DNA of 64,000 bases from Cercis canadensis (GCA_003255065.1 QAOA01007318.1:428356-492355), one strand, 5' to 3'; counted from the stretch's first letter, positions 1 through 12,881 are shown. Translations and numbers: made by a program. The notes: generated by a model from the letters alone, not told the origin.

Positions 1-770
1 ATTTGGAGGTAAATATCTCCTTTTCTAGTTATTAATCTTATGATTATTTAAGGAAGTTAAAAAGTTAAAAAGTTTAAAATAGTAGTATCCCTTTAAAACA
101 AAATAGAGGATATGTGTGGCAGAGTTGTTTGCCCCCATTGTAGATTTCTTTCAGTGAAATTTTAATTTCATTTTATCCTTCTGATTATATAAGTTTTAAC
201 AACAGAGGAGTGTAGGATTTGTAGGATTTTTTGTGGGACAAAAGGATATGCTGAAATTCGTTACCATTTGATTTATTATTCACAGAGACAATGTGTTCAC
301 AGTTTACACTATAACTAAATTCTATTCATATAATTTATTCTATAGATTTTTTAGTCATGGTATATTTGTATGAATGAATAGAGTGACATCACATAAAAAC
401 TTCAAAACGCAGAATTTAGGTTCAGTATTTTATGTGTCTATATCTTCCTCCCCCTGCCCCCTTTAGGCTATAGTTCCTGCTCACTCAAAACCTGGTTTGT
501 ACTCTTTATCAGATTGTCTTATGATAATTAGATTTGTTGCTATTGATGCTAAAGTGGTGAAGTAGTTTTTGGATTCAAAATAAAATTATAGCTTACGATG
601 CTTGAAATTGAATGAAACAGTTGACTCCGAGAGGTGGAACAACACCCCTCCCCCCACCCCACCCCACCCCTCAAAACAAAGAATGATGCCTAAGATTTTC
701 TGTGCTTTTCAAGTTATATTTTTATGATATATGTGATTGGCCCCGTAAAAATTTCATTTTTAAATGAAAG

Positions 771-1522
771 CTCTCGTGTTGCCATCAGTGCTTTGTCAAT
801 GGTCAGCTTCTTCAGCTATTGGCTCATCTTCTTGAAGAAGCTGCTGGTTTTGATTGTTGACCATACTGAAAGTTTCTAATGTTTACTGAGATTATTTCTA
901 GTATTCATTAAGATTCATTAGTTTTTTGGTTTTTCTTATACTGTTTATCTTAAGATGTCTGATTGTATCACTTTTTGTACTTCTGTTTATCTGAAGTGTC
1001 TTTTACTTTGAAATAACAAGTGTTTTACTGGCTTTCTTGGGCCCTTGTGGCAATTGCTGTAGTGTCTGTATACAAGTTTACAGGTTCAAGCAATCCTAAA
1101 GGAAGGCCATGTCTGTTATTAACATACAATACTTGCAAATGGGCCATATGAAATTTTAGATTCAGTAATATTATTAATGTTTCTTAGGATTCTTTTGGGG
1201 TTGAACTAGTGTTTACAGCAGAAAATGTTGACCTTTGCTTTGGTTCTTAGTTTCCAAAAGCAAATATCAGTGTACCATTTACATAGAGTTATTCAAGTCT
1301 TATAGTTTATTGTAGTGATATGATTTGTTTAGATAACTATGGGACCATGACTAATTTGGATTATATGTGCAATTTGTAGGATATGTGCTTCCAAAATTCA
1401 CACAACTCACTGTAACATCCTATTATGCTGCCTCAAGTGCTTCACATTATGGAATCTCGCTTCTCACCCGCCATATTGAAGAGAACTACAGTTCTCAAGC
1501 TCAGCAAGAGAGGTTCAGATAA
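771..1522 (+). CDS. 3' end of an unrecognised protein-coding gene (last two exons, partial)
   Basis: Two stretches behave as the final exons of a + strand gene that begins outside the window. The first ends at 846 before a GT donor and starts at 771 or 789, because both AG acceptors keep the same phase. The second is 1380-1522, after the acceptor ttgtag, and ends in TAA at 1520-1522. The junction is in phase (one base, then two). The joined reading is hydrophobic then polar: it contains GQLLQLLAHLLEEAAG, then VLPKFTQLTVTSYYAASSAS, and finishes SSQAQQERFR. The leucine-rich part looks helical. I do not recognise the family. No further convincing exon was seen in 1-770, so the upstream part there is presumably intron. 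Confidence 0.45.
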
Positions 1523-4500
1523 TTCCTTGCAGGTGAACATACACGGACGATATATCACTTTTGCAGGGTTCCCCCCCGGCGGATCGATGCCTGTAGATGC
1601 GTGAGCTTGTGGTTGTTGGTACTGTTAAATATTTTTTTATATAATTTGTTGTTACTCCAAACCAAACTTCTTTTCATGTGAATAACATTTCTGTAGATTT
1701 TATTTTTGGTGCTGTAATATCCCATCATTTGGACTACGGAGTATGTAAGTTGTATTATAATGGATGGAATTTTGGGGAAAAGTGGTTGGGAAGAAAACAA
1801 AATTCATATTTGCCATTTGTAATGGCTATTTTATCTATAAGGTTAAGTCATAACCATTGTCCTCTTTATTGGAGTACTCTCAAATATCATCGGCCAAGAT
1901 CTTAGTGTTCATACAGAATTGTATTCTTTAAACAACATGTTTGCTGGTATCCATCTCTCTCTATTATGCTTTTAGATCTTAGGCTCAGTGCAGCTGATCT
2001 CCTGGTTAAAGGTGGACACTTGTGATTGGTTTAAGAGTCAGCATTAAGTTACAAAAAGAGATGACAGTAACACTGTAAGAGAACTTATGTGAAAGATTAC
2101 AATTACTTTTGGTTAAAGATTCACGTATCTGACTCTAATATCTTAGTTGAAGACTTCTTGTTCATGTCATAATTGCTTATGCTGTAATTCTCATCAAGTT
2201 CTAATGGTCTCTCTATAATCAGATTCTCCGTTAATACTTGATTGTCTTATTTGTGTGTTTTGATACTGATCTTCATCGCTCATTTTAAGTCAAGCAGCTA
2301 ATTCTTAGAAACTTTCCCCTGGTACAGTGAGTCATAGTTAGTTCATCTTAGGTATAGCCTTTGCAGTAGGACTAAAGCTCCCTTGCAGCAGTTGAGGTAT
2401 TGCAGGTTGATATGTGCATTGGGGTAGCCTACTGCCACCATGAATTGGCGTATTGTATGTGCGGACAGTCTCAGTTGCAAGCAGAATTAGCAGCAGTGGA
2501 GTTGTTGGCGTGGTACTTGTAGAGGGTAGAAAAAAGTGCAAAAAATCTGACTTATGTTGTGATTGCTTGAATAAGAATTAGATAAAGCAGGAGATCCAAT
2601 ATGTTACGGTTAAGCTTAGGCTTGGCGAGGTAAATCTGACTTTTCTGAAGATGACAAATATTTTTTGTGCATTACTTCCGTAGAAAATAGGGTTAATGGC
2701 AATGACAAGCGCCAGGACTGACTAAGCTGAGTGTAGAATGCTATTTACCTTCTATCCAAAAAAAGAACGCTACTTACCACCTGTTGTTTGAACATGTGTA
2801 GGCAGGTCGTTTCCAGAAGCTGCTGACTACTGCTTTTCTTTCTTGGTGTTCTGATTTTTACTCTTTCCTGTTTTGGTTAAAATTAGGTGTCATCACTGAC
2901 ATTTATGGAGGTTGCTATTTTTCCGCCAATGATATTCCTTTTAGTTGCCATCATGAGATGAGGACTGTACCGATTGATACAGGAAGGTTGTACATGAACC
3001 TTCCTATGTCCACCTTGTATGGTTTGGGTCAAATACCCTTTGAATAGTGCAGATGTTAAACTTAAATTTTATTTCTTTTGGTGGTGTGTATCACATATCT
3101 AATTTTGGATCAAAATTGACCAGCTAGTAGCTAGATATGACACTAATATGTGCCTACTCAATTTGAGAATCAACTCAGCTAACATTGACTAGGACCAAAA
3201 GCTTGTCCTATTTGTACACTAGTATGGGTTAGTTGGTGCCTCAGCACCTAAGGACTTGGTTGCAGGGATATTTCTTTGTAGCTGGTTATATGTTTGTTTA
3301 ATGAATAATGCACACACCCTTTAGAGTCAAATTTCTGTAGGCACACCTGCACCGGTGTCTCTATTAGTTGAACTTAGATACAGCTGCACAAGTGTGACTC
3401 GAGTACAAATAGAGGGTCTTTACTCCAATAATTGATAGGAAAATTGAGAAAGGAAAAAGGACAGCTTTGGATCCGACCAAGATGATCTACAAAGACCGTC
3501 TGGTGTTTGTTGCGACATTGTTACCCAACGACTGTCACCAATAGGATATAAGGGGACGGCTTTTTCTTGAGTTGAGGATGCGCTTTGGTGTGCAGGTTGG
3601 ATTGGAGAAATGCTTATTGCCCATCAATATCTTTCACACTGCTTCACACTAATTAGTTGGCAAAGTTTGAGCCATATAGAACTCTATGCTAATGTGAACT
3701 AATACATCAGCGTGCAGATAGCATTACATGTTGGCTTAGTAAGGCTACTGTATAAACTGTCAACTTCGTTTCCAAACTTTATTGAGGTGTGGGCCGATGC
3801 TTCTTAAATTCCACTGGTCTTTCCCCCTCTCTCTGAAAGTGAGGAGAAGTGGTCCTAATCATAATGTGTGTTCTGTGTCTTCATTGTGGCCTTTATCGTC
3901 TTTGCTCCTCACATGCGCTTTATATGTTGCATTTACTTGTAGGGACCTTAGATAGTTGGGCTGACGTTAACGCCATGGCAGTGTTTTGGGATTGTCTTTA
4001 TTTATATCGCTTTCCTTTTTTTCTTTGTGGGGCTTCTTCTTGACATTTTCAAACACAAGTTGCATCTCTTATTTGAATGAAAAGGCAAATTATATCCCTC
4101 CTGTAATGTGAGAAAAGCTACCGTTGTATATTTGAATCTCAATTTGAACATCAATTTTTTGTTGATATAGTGAAATTAAATCAATTTAAATGATTTAGAA
4201 GGTAATGATTGAAGGAATTTCAAATTATAGAATGTGATATCAAAGTAAAATATGCTATTGCATATTTCACCGCTCTTTGTCAAGTTAAATAACTCAAAGA
4301 AATAACGAAATAAATTGGATTTTAAAGTAGCACAAAATCTTCATAATAATTGGTGCATACGTATGCTTCTCCATCGACCCAGTGAACTATGATTGAATAT
4401 CATGTAATTCATTCAATGGACTTGAAAATAGATAAACCAGAACGGCAGAACCTGAATCCAATCAAATTGAAGCTTATGTGGAATAGTTTTCATTTTTAGA

Positions 4501-5608
4501 ATAGAAGTAATTAAGATTTCTCAATAAGTTTGGATCCTCTATAAAGTAACACAACAAATAGAGGAGTGTTCTTCTAATTTTACTCTTATTAACATATTTT
4601 TTTTAAACCCCTAAACTCTTGCAAATCATTTAAACTTCTTAGATCATATCCAGTAACTTGTCTACTCTAGAATCTAACTGCTAATAGCATACTCCTATAT
4701 CATTACTCATGAGATGGGATCTCTAAAAGAGAAGCAGAGAGTGGTTTGCATGATAGAATAACCAAAATGTCTTTATATGAAGGGACTTTTGCCTAGTCTT
4801 GTTTACATGTACTTATTGCCCCTGCATTTTATCAGAAGTTGTACATTTTTTTTATGGCAAGTAGGATATCGTACATTAAATAAAATTGTATTTACACATA
4901 GTAAGGGAAACTACAAACCTTAAGTTGTTAATATAAAACAAATACAACAAATAAATTTCGTAACTAGAGATACCGAGTTCTAAACTTGGAAATTGAACAA
5001 GTCCCTGTCTGTGTAGTTTATATGATGATTTAAGCTATTACGTAATATTCTACTTGATATTATTTGCTGAGTGAAACTCTATTTAAAGTTTGTCGAAAAT
5101 GTCTTCTGAATGCTTTATTCCTTGAATTTATTATTAGGCCTTTTAAGTTTAGAACCAAATATATTGAACCTCATTGTCTTTTATGCTTTATAATGCAGGT
5201 CCTCTTATAATGTCCCTATGCATATGTATAAGGAGAGAGAACTCATTCGGAATAGTCAATGAAATTAAGTGATAATTGGCAGAGAAGAGTGTTCTATTAC
5301 TTTCTCCTTATACATATTGCAAATATGCTAGGGCCAATGGGTAATATGTATTAATGTATAACATCAAGTTTTTACAATATTAAAATTTGAAGATTCGAGG
5401 CGTTCTGGTAGCAAAATACCTCATTGAACTACAGAAAGATATTTAGTGTTCTTCCAATTATATTATTAACAAAAATCCGGCTAAATGTCTAAAAAGGTTA
5501 TATTTTCCTTTTCACATGAATCCCAGTAAAAGGGTGCGATTTATCATAAGTACTGATATATAGGGTTGTGATAATTTAAGATTCCATTTAATACAGTACA
5601 CAAAAGAT
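1523..5608. other. 3' UTR/intergenic stretch with no gene seen
   Basis: After the stop at 1522 the sequence probably holds the 3' UTR of the first gene. It then becomes ordinary non-coding DNA of moderate AT content. Open frames here are short and carry no recognisable domain or splice structure. A C-rich run lies just upstream, at about 644-672. I see no RNA gene or transposon terminus that I can support. Confidence 0.5.
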
Positions 5609-5663
5609 CAAAATGCAGTGTTTTTTTTTTTTTTTTTTTTTTTATTGGACAAAATGCAGTGTT
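5609..5663 (-). mobile_element. Poly(T) tract between 14-bp direct repeats: minimal retro-insertion
   Basis: The 14-mer caaaatgcagtgtt occurs at 5609-5622 and again at 5650-5663. Between the copies are a pure T run to 5643 and only seven other bases (attggac). Read on the minus strand this is a few bases, then poly(A), between perfect target-site duplications. That is the footprint of target-primed reverse transcription (LINE or SINE machinery) with almost total 5' truncation. The first two Ts of the run are shared with the repeat, so the exact boundary is ambiguous. Confidence 0.6.
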
Positions 5664-5876
5664 ATACCTATTGGATTGTCACTATAATTTCTGTCCGCAA
5701 GCAATTATTCAATTGATTATGTACATTGTTATAAGATTGTGAAATTTCTTATAGCTAATCAGCAAATAGAGATATCTATTTCCAGAACAAATCTTCGACT
5801 TAACCAAAATAAAAGTGCTGCTCAGTGCCTGATTCTCTGCGATGATCCAGGTGATCTTGTTAATTCAGGTCCAATA

Positions 5877-5936
5877 TGATTCATAGAAACAGGTTGCCAA
5901 TATATATATATATATATATATATGATTCATAGAAGC
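5877..5936. repeat. AT microsatellite flanked by a 13-bp repeat
   Basis: A (TA)n run of about 24 bp at 5900-5923 lies between two copies of atgattcatagaa (from 5877 and from 5923). The paired flanks suggest a local duplication with expansion of the dinucleotide between them. Confidence 0.6.
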
Positions 5937-6179
5937 ATATTGCTCACTGCAGATGGGTTTGTGTTTTCTTCAAGGTTAATATGATTTTGCAAAACATGGG
6001 CCCTAATTTTATTTCTTATTTTGGGAAAGTGATTTATTTGTTTATTTCTTTTATAATAGGTATAAATTCCTTATGAACAATACGGGATGGATCTATATAT
6101 GATGGAAGACTTCTAAAAAGTGCAGATTGTGAGATGTTCGTAGTCAATCATTGTGACAAAATGCTTTTTTAATTTTTGC

Positions 6180-6214
6180 AAAAAAAAAAAAAAAAAAANA
6201 AAAAAAAAAAAAAA
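6180..6214. repeat. Poly(A) tract containing a single N
   Basis: An almost pure A run of about 35 bp is broken by one N at 6199. It is probably an unresolved homopolymer at a contig join. The short lysine-rich frame running through it is not a gene. Confidence 0.8.
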
Positions 6215-6499
6215 CAAACAAACGTCAAAAAAGTATTGTTATTCTCTAATTTAGCACAACTGACTTTTAAAGATCAAAATCACCATTTTTTTTTGAGAGA
6301 ACGGAAGAAAAAAATAAAAATTGGGAGAGTCGGTTTTGCAATAGTCAAAATCATGAAGTAGTTATACATCATCACTTAAATTATTACATATTCTTTATAC
6401 TAGCACATATCGTAATATTTAAATTTTATTAATGGACTGTACTAAAACTCAAGTTAAACTTGTTAATACCCAAAATATTCATTACCCATTGCTACAGTA

Positions 6500-6730
6500 A
6501 GAAGACCAATATACCTCTGTTAAGGTATGCATCTCCTAGATAATCTCTTCAGAGCTCACATACAAGGGAGCTCTCTCTCACGCTCTCAGCCCTCTTCTTT
6601 CTCTGGAGTTTTCCTCACTCCCTTTAGCCTACCTTGCTAACTTGAGCGTCGGAGGTGACGCCGGAGCTCCGGCTCCGACCTTCCTTGACCGTACTTCTCC
6701 CTCCCGCAGGTTGCTGGGAACCGGTCATCG
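6500..6730 (+). mobile_element. Probable LTR remnant
   Basis: A CT-rich block (ctctctctcacgctctc and similar) is followed by gcttaacttg-like sequence, here aacttgagcgtcggaggtga, and a GC-rich patch ending ctccctcccgcagg. The 'cttgagcgtcggag' core is familiar from the U5 end of many plant LTR retrotransposons. GC content is far above the flanks. No partner LTR, primer-binding site or coding region was found next to it, so it is at most a solo or truncated LTR. The identification rests on motif memory only. Confidence 0.4.
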
Positions 6731-8319
6731 ACAAAACTTATTTTGAACTTACATAAATTTTTTTGGTACAGCTCAATTTGTTCTAGACCATTTATACCTC
6801 TTTAAAGAACTATAGATCCATCATTTCTCAAAATCATATATCCCAAAAATTTTAGTAACAGAACTTTAGCACCTGTTTGTGATGGATTGCCTTTTCTCTG
6901 GGTTTTATAGGTAAGGTAATACATTGGGTAGTGTCCATTGTCATATAAATCTCTGACCCTTTGTGTGCTGCCAAAATAAGTACATATGATTAAAGTAGAC
7001 AGATCCATCAGTACTAACTATCAGTGTATTATTGTTAAGGTGAACATGTCGTCCTCTTTCCCTAGAGAAGGAATCTCCAAGTTCCGCATTTCCATTCACC
7101 TAAACTAACCCACCTAACATCTCCCTCTCTCTCTCCTTCTCTTTCTTTGTGTATCAGATTTAAAAGCAAAGGCACAGAAGATGGGAAAATAAAGATGGCA
7201 GTCTAACTACCATGTCCATATGTTCCATAAAGTCTTAGAGGGAAAAATAAGACGCATCCTTTGTTGAGGGGTTGGTTTTGCCGTTTTAAAGCCATGAAAG
7301 CCCTTGGTACCACTCCCTCTAAATGATTAAAAATGTGTTTGTAAACAAGGGATAAAGAAGTGACCCATCCCTTCACTAGTTGTGGGACACTCATCAACTT
7401 ATTACTAATAACTCTTGTCCCACTTTAACTTTGAATGACACTCATCAAACTTGGTAATAGCTATTGCCCGCTTTAATTTTGAATGATACCCATTATGTTG
7501 TAATTCCACCTCTCACTAGATCTCCTCCCTATACCTTCAAATTTTCTTATATTAGGACCATTTTGTTAGGACCGCTTGGTCGAATGATTATATCAGCTAC
7601 CAATTGAGTACTCAACTCCCCGGTCAACCTAGCTAGACTCATACTCTAGACATTAGAAGGAAGATGTTCCTCCTCCCATTAATTGATTCATAGAGAGTGA
7701 GCAAGAGAGAAAGAGGGAGAGAATGTGTGTTTGTTTTATGGGAATTGATAGTGCTCACTTTGTCTCTCCTAAGCCCTAGGTCACATAGGGGGAGATTCCT
7801 CCTTATTGTATATATCAAAGCTCAGATAAGAGACATAATATAAAGTTGATAGGCACACATCCATTTAGATTTGTACATTTTCATTTATCTTATTCCTACA
7901 CCTTTCTCTCTCTAAATTGCAGCGGAAACGACTGAGAACAAAAGGAGCATTTACATGCATTCAAGTTTGGCGAGCTTATTGTGCCTGCAAACGGCATGGA
8001 AATATCATTTTCTTTTCTGCATTTTTTGATCAGACCATCAAACCTTATCATGATCTTTCTCAATTCCATTGCATTGAATCAGAACCCACCTCTCTCATCA
8101 CTCCACCTGTCTGGACAATACAATGGATTTACGCACACGTGTGTTTGGACAAAACCCTCATGCGCACCCAACTGTCCTATACGCTTTCCAAGATCCCCAC
8201 ACGTGTAAACAGTGTTCTCAAGTAGCAGACCAAGAAGGATGTTAACATATATATACATTGCAATCAAAATATAGAAAATCTTGCATTATATCTTTTATGG
8301 AACTTCTATTGATCATTCC
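6731..8319. other. Gene-free stretch, possibly repeat-derived
   Basis: No supported gene. The 7550-7920 part contains GA-rich runs and LTR-like pieces (the tcctaagccctaggtcacat area), which may be retroelement debris. The 102-residue open frame at 7917-8225 has no recognisable domain and overlaps other open frames, so it is not called. Confidence 0.4.
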
Positions 8320-8324
8320 AACAC

Positions 8325-8425
8325 AGAATTAATCTGCGCTAGTGGTAAGAGTTTCAAGTTGATTGTGTAGTTTGCAGAGATTTTAATTAGGTTAAAACCC
8401 TGAGCCGCCCTATAAAAATTGTTGG
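8325..8425 (+). repeat. Possible tRNA-derived SINE-like remnant
   Basis: The sequence ctgcgctagtggtaagag resembles a tRNA/SINE A box. About 50 bp later ggttaaaaccc resembles a degenerate B box. No clear tail or target duplication was found. It lies just downstream of the zinc-finger gene's stop. Weak evidence. Confidence 0.2.
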
Positions 8426-8672
8426 CTAATTCTGCCTTTAAATCAAGAAAAGTATAATTTACATCTTTGAAATGAAAAATCAAATAAAAAATGCTTGGAA
8501 GTATCTCTTTAATTAGAAACACAAAGGTATGATCAGGATGATCTTCGAATCACGTCATAAAATTAATTCCAGAGAGAAAATTCTGATATACATATACTAT
8601 ATATATATATTCTTCGAGCCCCTCAACCCCAAAGTACCCCAAAAGTTATTGATATATATATATAATTCGATG

Positions 8673-9449
8673 TTACAGATGAAGATCCAAACTAACGTGG
8701 TCTTGAACGCTGGGTTTGGAGTCATAAACATACCGGTTTTGAGGAGCAGAGCCAACAACGACCTCTGAAGCTCTCATGTTCAATTCCTCGCCGGCAAATA
8801 AAGGCAATGGATGTAACGAACGGTCACGGTTGATCAAAGTAGGGTTACTTTGGACGGTGGGGATTCGCCAGAAGGCCAAGGGGCTCCCATTGATGGGTTG
8901 CTGTTGCTGATGATGAGAATATGAGGTTCCAATTCCATGGCTTCCATAGAACCTTCCACTAGTAGTAGCATTAATAGGAGTTGAGCTGCTATTCCATGTT
9001 GGATATGTAGCCATTGGTGTTGTTGGAGTTGAACTGAGCCTATAGTTCATGAGGCCATAGAGTTGGGCTTCGGAGAGGCCATTGTGCACCATGGTTGACT
9101 GAAGATGTGCTCGTTTCGCATGTTGACGCTCTCGTTTATGGGCGTTTTGGTGGCCACCTAAGGCTTGTGAAGTAGGGAAGTTTCTGCAGCAGTAATGGCA
9201 TTCAAATCTGCGGCTGCTTTCGCCGTTCTCGGTGTTGTTTTCTTTGGTATCGAGTTCGAAAGCGTTTGTGGTTGTCTCAGTGGACTCGGATTCATCGGTG
9301 GTGGCGGTAGGGGCGTCGCCGCTGCCAAATTCTATGCCAAAAAGCCTAATGCCCTTTTCTTTAACAGGTGCAGGGCGGATAAAAGGGAGCTGAGAGAAGG
9401 ATTCAACATTCATGAAATCATGGGTCTCCCTCTCAGTGGTTTTGTCCAT
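8673..9449 (-). CDS. C2H2 zinc-finger EAR repressor, GIS/ZFP5/ZFP8 type
   Basis: Intact single-exon gene of 258 residues. Residues about 34-41 carry IRLFGIEF, a conserved N-terminal box of the GIS/ZFP5/ZFP6/ZFP8 clade. An acidic S/T/E-rich linker follows. One C2H2 finger spans residues 82-104 with ligands C84, C87, H100 and H104, and contains the plant-specific QALGGH at 95-100. A basic stretch, [11 protein letters not shown], follows at about 105-115. The C-terminus is LDLHL, an LxLxL EAR motif that in this family recruits TOPLESS-type co-repressors. Known members act in the nucleus downstream of gibberellin and cytokinin to control trichome initiation and root hairs. Arabidopsis GIS2 (At5g06650, from memory) lies close to a KIN-7 gene, as here, so a GIS2-like orthologue is the best guess. 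The exact paralogue is not proven. The start ATG at 9449 precedes the conserved box and is preceded by a pyrimidine-rich leader. Confidence 0.88.
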   Translation of the reverse strand: MDKTTERETHDFMNVESFSQLPFIRPAPVKEKGIRLFGIEFGSGDAPTATTDESESTETTTNAFELDTKENNTENGESSRRFECHYCCRNFPTSQALGGHQNAHKRERQHAKRAHLQSTMVHNGLSEAQLYGLMNYRLSSTPTTPMATYPTWNSSSTPINATTSGRFYGSHGIGTSYSHHQQQQPINGSPLAFWRIPTVQSNPTLINRDRSLHPLPLFAGEELNMRASEVVVGSAPQNRYVYDSKPSVQDHVSLDLHL

Positions 9450-9750
9450 GAGAAAGGTTAATGGTATAGAGAAGGAGATGAGTGTATGTGTGTATGTTAA
9501 CTGTGAAGGAAGGGTAAGGGTGAAGGTGAAGGTGAGGATGAAGGGGAAAAGGGGAAGAAAATGTATGTGGGTGTGTCTTGTGGGTTTGGAGGGGAGGGGA
9601 GGCCGGGTATGGTGGGGTCCTATAAACAGAGGGGAGGGTGGGGTCTAATCTATGGACAATTGGGGCTGATCCATCTGAGAGTGAAGCCTGACAAAGCCAC
9701 AAAGTCTGAGAGTGGCTTTGCCTTCTCAAAGTACCACCACCTTCACTTCC
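9450..9750 (-). promoter_or_regulatory. Pyrimidine-rich leader/promoter region of the zinc-finger gene
   Basis: On the minus strand the 200 bp before the ATG are strongly C/T-rich (on the plus strand, runs such as gtgaaggtgaaggtgagg). This is a common feature of plant 5' leaders. No TATA box or start site could be fixed. The open frames on both strands here reflect the biased composition. Confidence 0.35.
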
Positions 9751-11112
9751 TTTCCACTCAATTTTGGTTTGACATGCATGTTTTCTCTACAACCCTAAAA
9801 TTTCTTTGTTATTCAGCTAGCTCCCCTTTACAGGAGTGAAAATTTCCTAAAGCCCTTTTTTTTCTTCTCTCATATTTTCTAATGAAAAACAATGATATAT
9901 TTTTTCATGATTGAAAATAATAAAATAACAATCAATATACTAGTTGTCAAGTTTATGGTTCAGCACTTATTTGAGGTTGGTTTGTCCCAACCCTTCTCGA
10001 CAGCCATATTTATATAGCTTCTTATCTTTAAGACAAAATATTATATATGATCAAGTTGTTTTCTTAAAATTGATTCTGAGAAGAACTTAAATACAATCAA
10101 ACATGCTATAACTTTGATTAAGAGTGACAAATTTAACTCAGCAATTAAGACTTGCCTGGAAAAATATTAGGTAGTTTTTCGTTCTTAGTTTTAAAGCTTA
10201 GTGCACTCAAAATTGTGATTATTGTCATATTTCTTTTATATCAGTGACTCGATGTTTGTTCTTTCTTGTAACAGATATAATTTATTCATAGGAAAAAGTC
10301 ATTATGCTTTACCTATATGAACCTGTTGAAATGACCCAAAAAGGTGGTGTTTGTTGCATAAGACATTAAGAAATGAGTCAAGAACATTATGGTTTTTATT
10401 TGATGAAGAATTATAACGTGATTAATTAATAAATAATATAATTAAATTTGCTTCTTTTTTTTTTTTTTGGAAAATTTTGTTTAATTCGTTTGAACTTAAT
10501 TTAAACATATCCAATCAAATTCCTTACATCGATCATTTTCAATAATTGACTTAGCTGATCTCTTGTCTTGTTAGTTATCTCGCGTGAATTGGTGAGCATG
10601 CTTTCTTGGCATTCCGTACAATACATAATTCTAGCATTAAAAGCAATAGGTAGCTAATCACTTCAAGAAGCGAAAGTTTGGAGGTGGTAAAATTATCTTT
10701 GTTTTGGATCAATAGAAATGATTTATTTCTTAAAAGCTACAACTATTGAACTATTTTGGATTATTTTTTCTCAATGCACATAATACTGTAATGTTCTAAT
10801 CTTTTTTTTTTTAAACATAAATAAATAGAGCCTATACTAATTTTACATGTTTCTTCTTTTTTTTTTAACGCAAAGGGGCCATACACCCAAATTACACCAG
10901 AATCTGACGAGGCAAAATTTTGGATTTTCCAAGTATTCTTGATAATGCTACACCTAATTAATCCTGTGCACAACCTCCTCCGTATGTTTGTATAATTTTC
11001 TTGTACTTTTTAATCAAGTTATTGAAAGTATTACTATATGTAATAAATGGCTACTATATCTTTAACTTCCCTATAAGATAGTTTTTTTTTTAATTTTTTT
11101 TTGGTTCTAACA
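9751..11112. other. Intergenic, nothing supported
   Basis: AT-rich sequence with poly(T) runs at about 10451-10467, 10801-10812 and 11082-11103. No gene, RNA or repeat structure that I can support up to the CACTA terminus at 11113. Confidence 0.5.
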
Positions 11113-12465
11113 CACTACAAGAAAAGGCTTTTTCTCGTGGAATTTTCTCACGGACATAAAATCCGTGAGAAAACCTCATGGTTTCTCACAGACAAGTAGG
11201 TGAAGACATTTCTCATGAAAAACTAACATCCGTGAAAAAAGAGGAGCCAAAGTGGTGGGAACATGGCGCCAAGCTTTCTTGCGGATGCAAATCGTGAGAC
11301 ATCCATCAAAAATATTTCTCATAGGCTAAGTTCATGAGAAATGCTGGTTAACTTTCTCACGAAATCTGTACGTGAGAAACCTAAATGCACTGCTTTAGTT
11401 ACATTTGAATTCTAGGGTTTAGGAAAATAATGTTCTCACAAACAAATCCATGAGAATTTCTGTGAGAACCTCTACACACTATTTCATTTAAATTTAAATT
11501 TTAGGGTTTTTGAAATAGATTTCTCCTGGACAAATTTATGAGAAATTCTGAAACTTATACCCCTTTCCATTTCAAAAATTTTCCTCTCTCTCCTTCTCGG
11601 TTTCCCTCTTCTCCACTATGGTAGGCTGCGTCACCGGAGGTTTTCCAATGGTTCATCGACGATGGTGAGGGCTACACTTGTGTTGGGTGGCTTTTTATTC
11701 TTCATTCGCATTGAGGTAAGCCCAAATCAACCCCCATTTTCCTCTTATGCTATTGCGAGTTGGATAGCCTATTCCTTTTTTATTTTTGGTTGATTTGCTT
11801 AGGGGATTTGGTGTATGATATGTTTTAGATTATTGTTGCTCATTTAAGTTGTTATTAGAGTAGTTTTGAATGTGGTTGAAATTTGAGGGTTGATGCCCGA
11901 ATTTGAGGTGTGAAATTGGAAGTGAAAATGTTGATTTTTGTTGAAATTAGTTTGGGGCTTTTGTTATGTGATTGGTTTAGAACGATTCTGTTATTTTTTT
12001 TTTGATTTTTTTGAATTGTGTAGAATTAATTGCAATTTTGAGCGGTTTATGTCCGAATTTAGTTAATTAAATTGGTATAGAATGAAATTGATGAAATTTT
12101 GTGAAATTGAATTGGGGTTTTTGTTATGTGATTGGTTTTGAATGATTATGTTAATTTTTTTAGATTTTTTTGAATGGTGTAGAATTAATTGCAATTTTGA
12201 GGGGTTTATGTCCAAATTCAGTTAATTAAATTGGTAATGAAATTGATGAAATTTTTTGAAATTGAATTGGGGGTTTTGTTATTTGATGGGTGTAGAATGA
12301 TCCTACAATTTTTTTTTAGATACTTTTTTGGAATGATTTGAATTAATTGTAATTTTTTAAGGGATTTTGACTGAAGTTAGTTCATTTAATGGATAAAGTT
12401 TGTTTGTTGCTTAATTAGGTATTTTATTTTTTTGTTAACCAATGTGTTATATTATTGTGTCACAG

Positions 12466-12546
12466 ATGTCAAGTGTTAGACGTGGTTTTGGAGCTGGTGG
12501 GCCCTCGAGGAAGGGCAATGGAAAAGTGGTAGCTCAGCCTTCTTAG
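12466..12546 (+). pseudogene. CACTA-encoded ORF fragment, ended by a stop
   Basis: After an AG acceptor (gtgtcacag) an ATG opens MSSVRRGFGAGGPSRKGNGK and stops at TAG 12544-12546 after 26 codons. The following sequence up to the copia insertion is proline/serine-type but broken in frame. It is probably the N-terminal exon of the CACTA second gene, inactivated. The family assignment comes from position inside the element. Confidence 0.45.
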
Positions 12547-12670
12547 ACGACACCTCCTCAGACCTATTCATTCTAACCCCGCCATCATAGACACCGTCAC
12601 CTTCTGCGATGCATGAGATGCCATCCCTATCATGGATAGGGTCACCAGCTGATTATGCGTCAGGCTGGTT

Positions 12671-12675
12671 ACTAA
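12671..12675. repeat. Left 5-bp target-site duplication of the copia element (ACTAA)
   Basis: ACTAA at 12671-12675 is repeated at 17431-17435 immediately after the right LTR. A 5-bp direct repeat is the normal Ty1/copia integration signature, and it fixes the element ends. Confidence 0.85.
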
Positions 12676-12881
12676 TATTGGTGTAGTGACCTCTTGAAAC
12701 TCAAACTCTAGTATCTAAGTTTGTTAATATCAGATTAGGTTGACTCACTCAAATACATAGTATCTAACCTTATCATTAGCTTACATGGTCTCCCTGTAAA
12801 ACTCAAACACCTCGTGTATTTAAAGTCACTCAAAGTTAATGAGAATGCAATTCACTTTCCCACAACTGCATATCTTTTATA
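12676..12881 (+). repeat. 5' LTR of the copia element
   Basis: 206 bp starting TATTGGTGTAGTG and ending ATATCTTTTATA. It is matched by the right LTR with few differences (for example aactgca versus aactaca near the end). The ends are TAT...ATA, not the usual TG...CA. The limits are set by the ACTAA target duplication, by the primer site starting at the very next base, and by the polypurine tract abutting the same TATTGG on the right. Confidence 0.88.
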
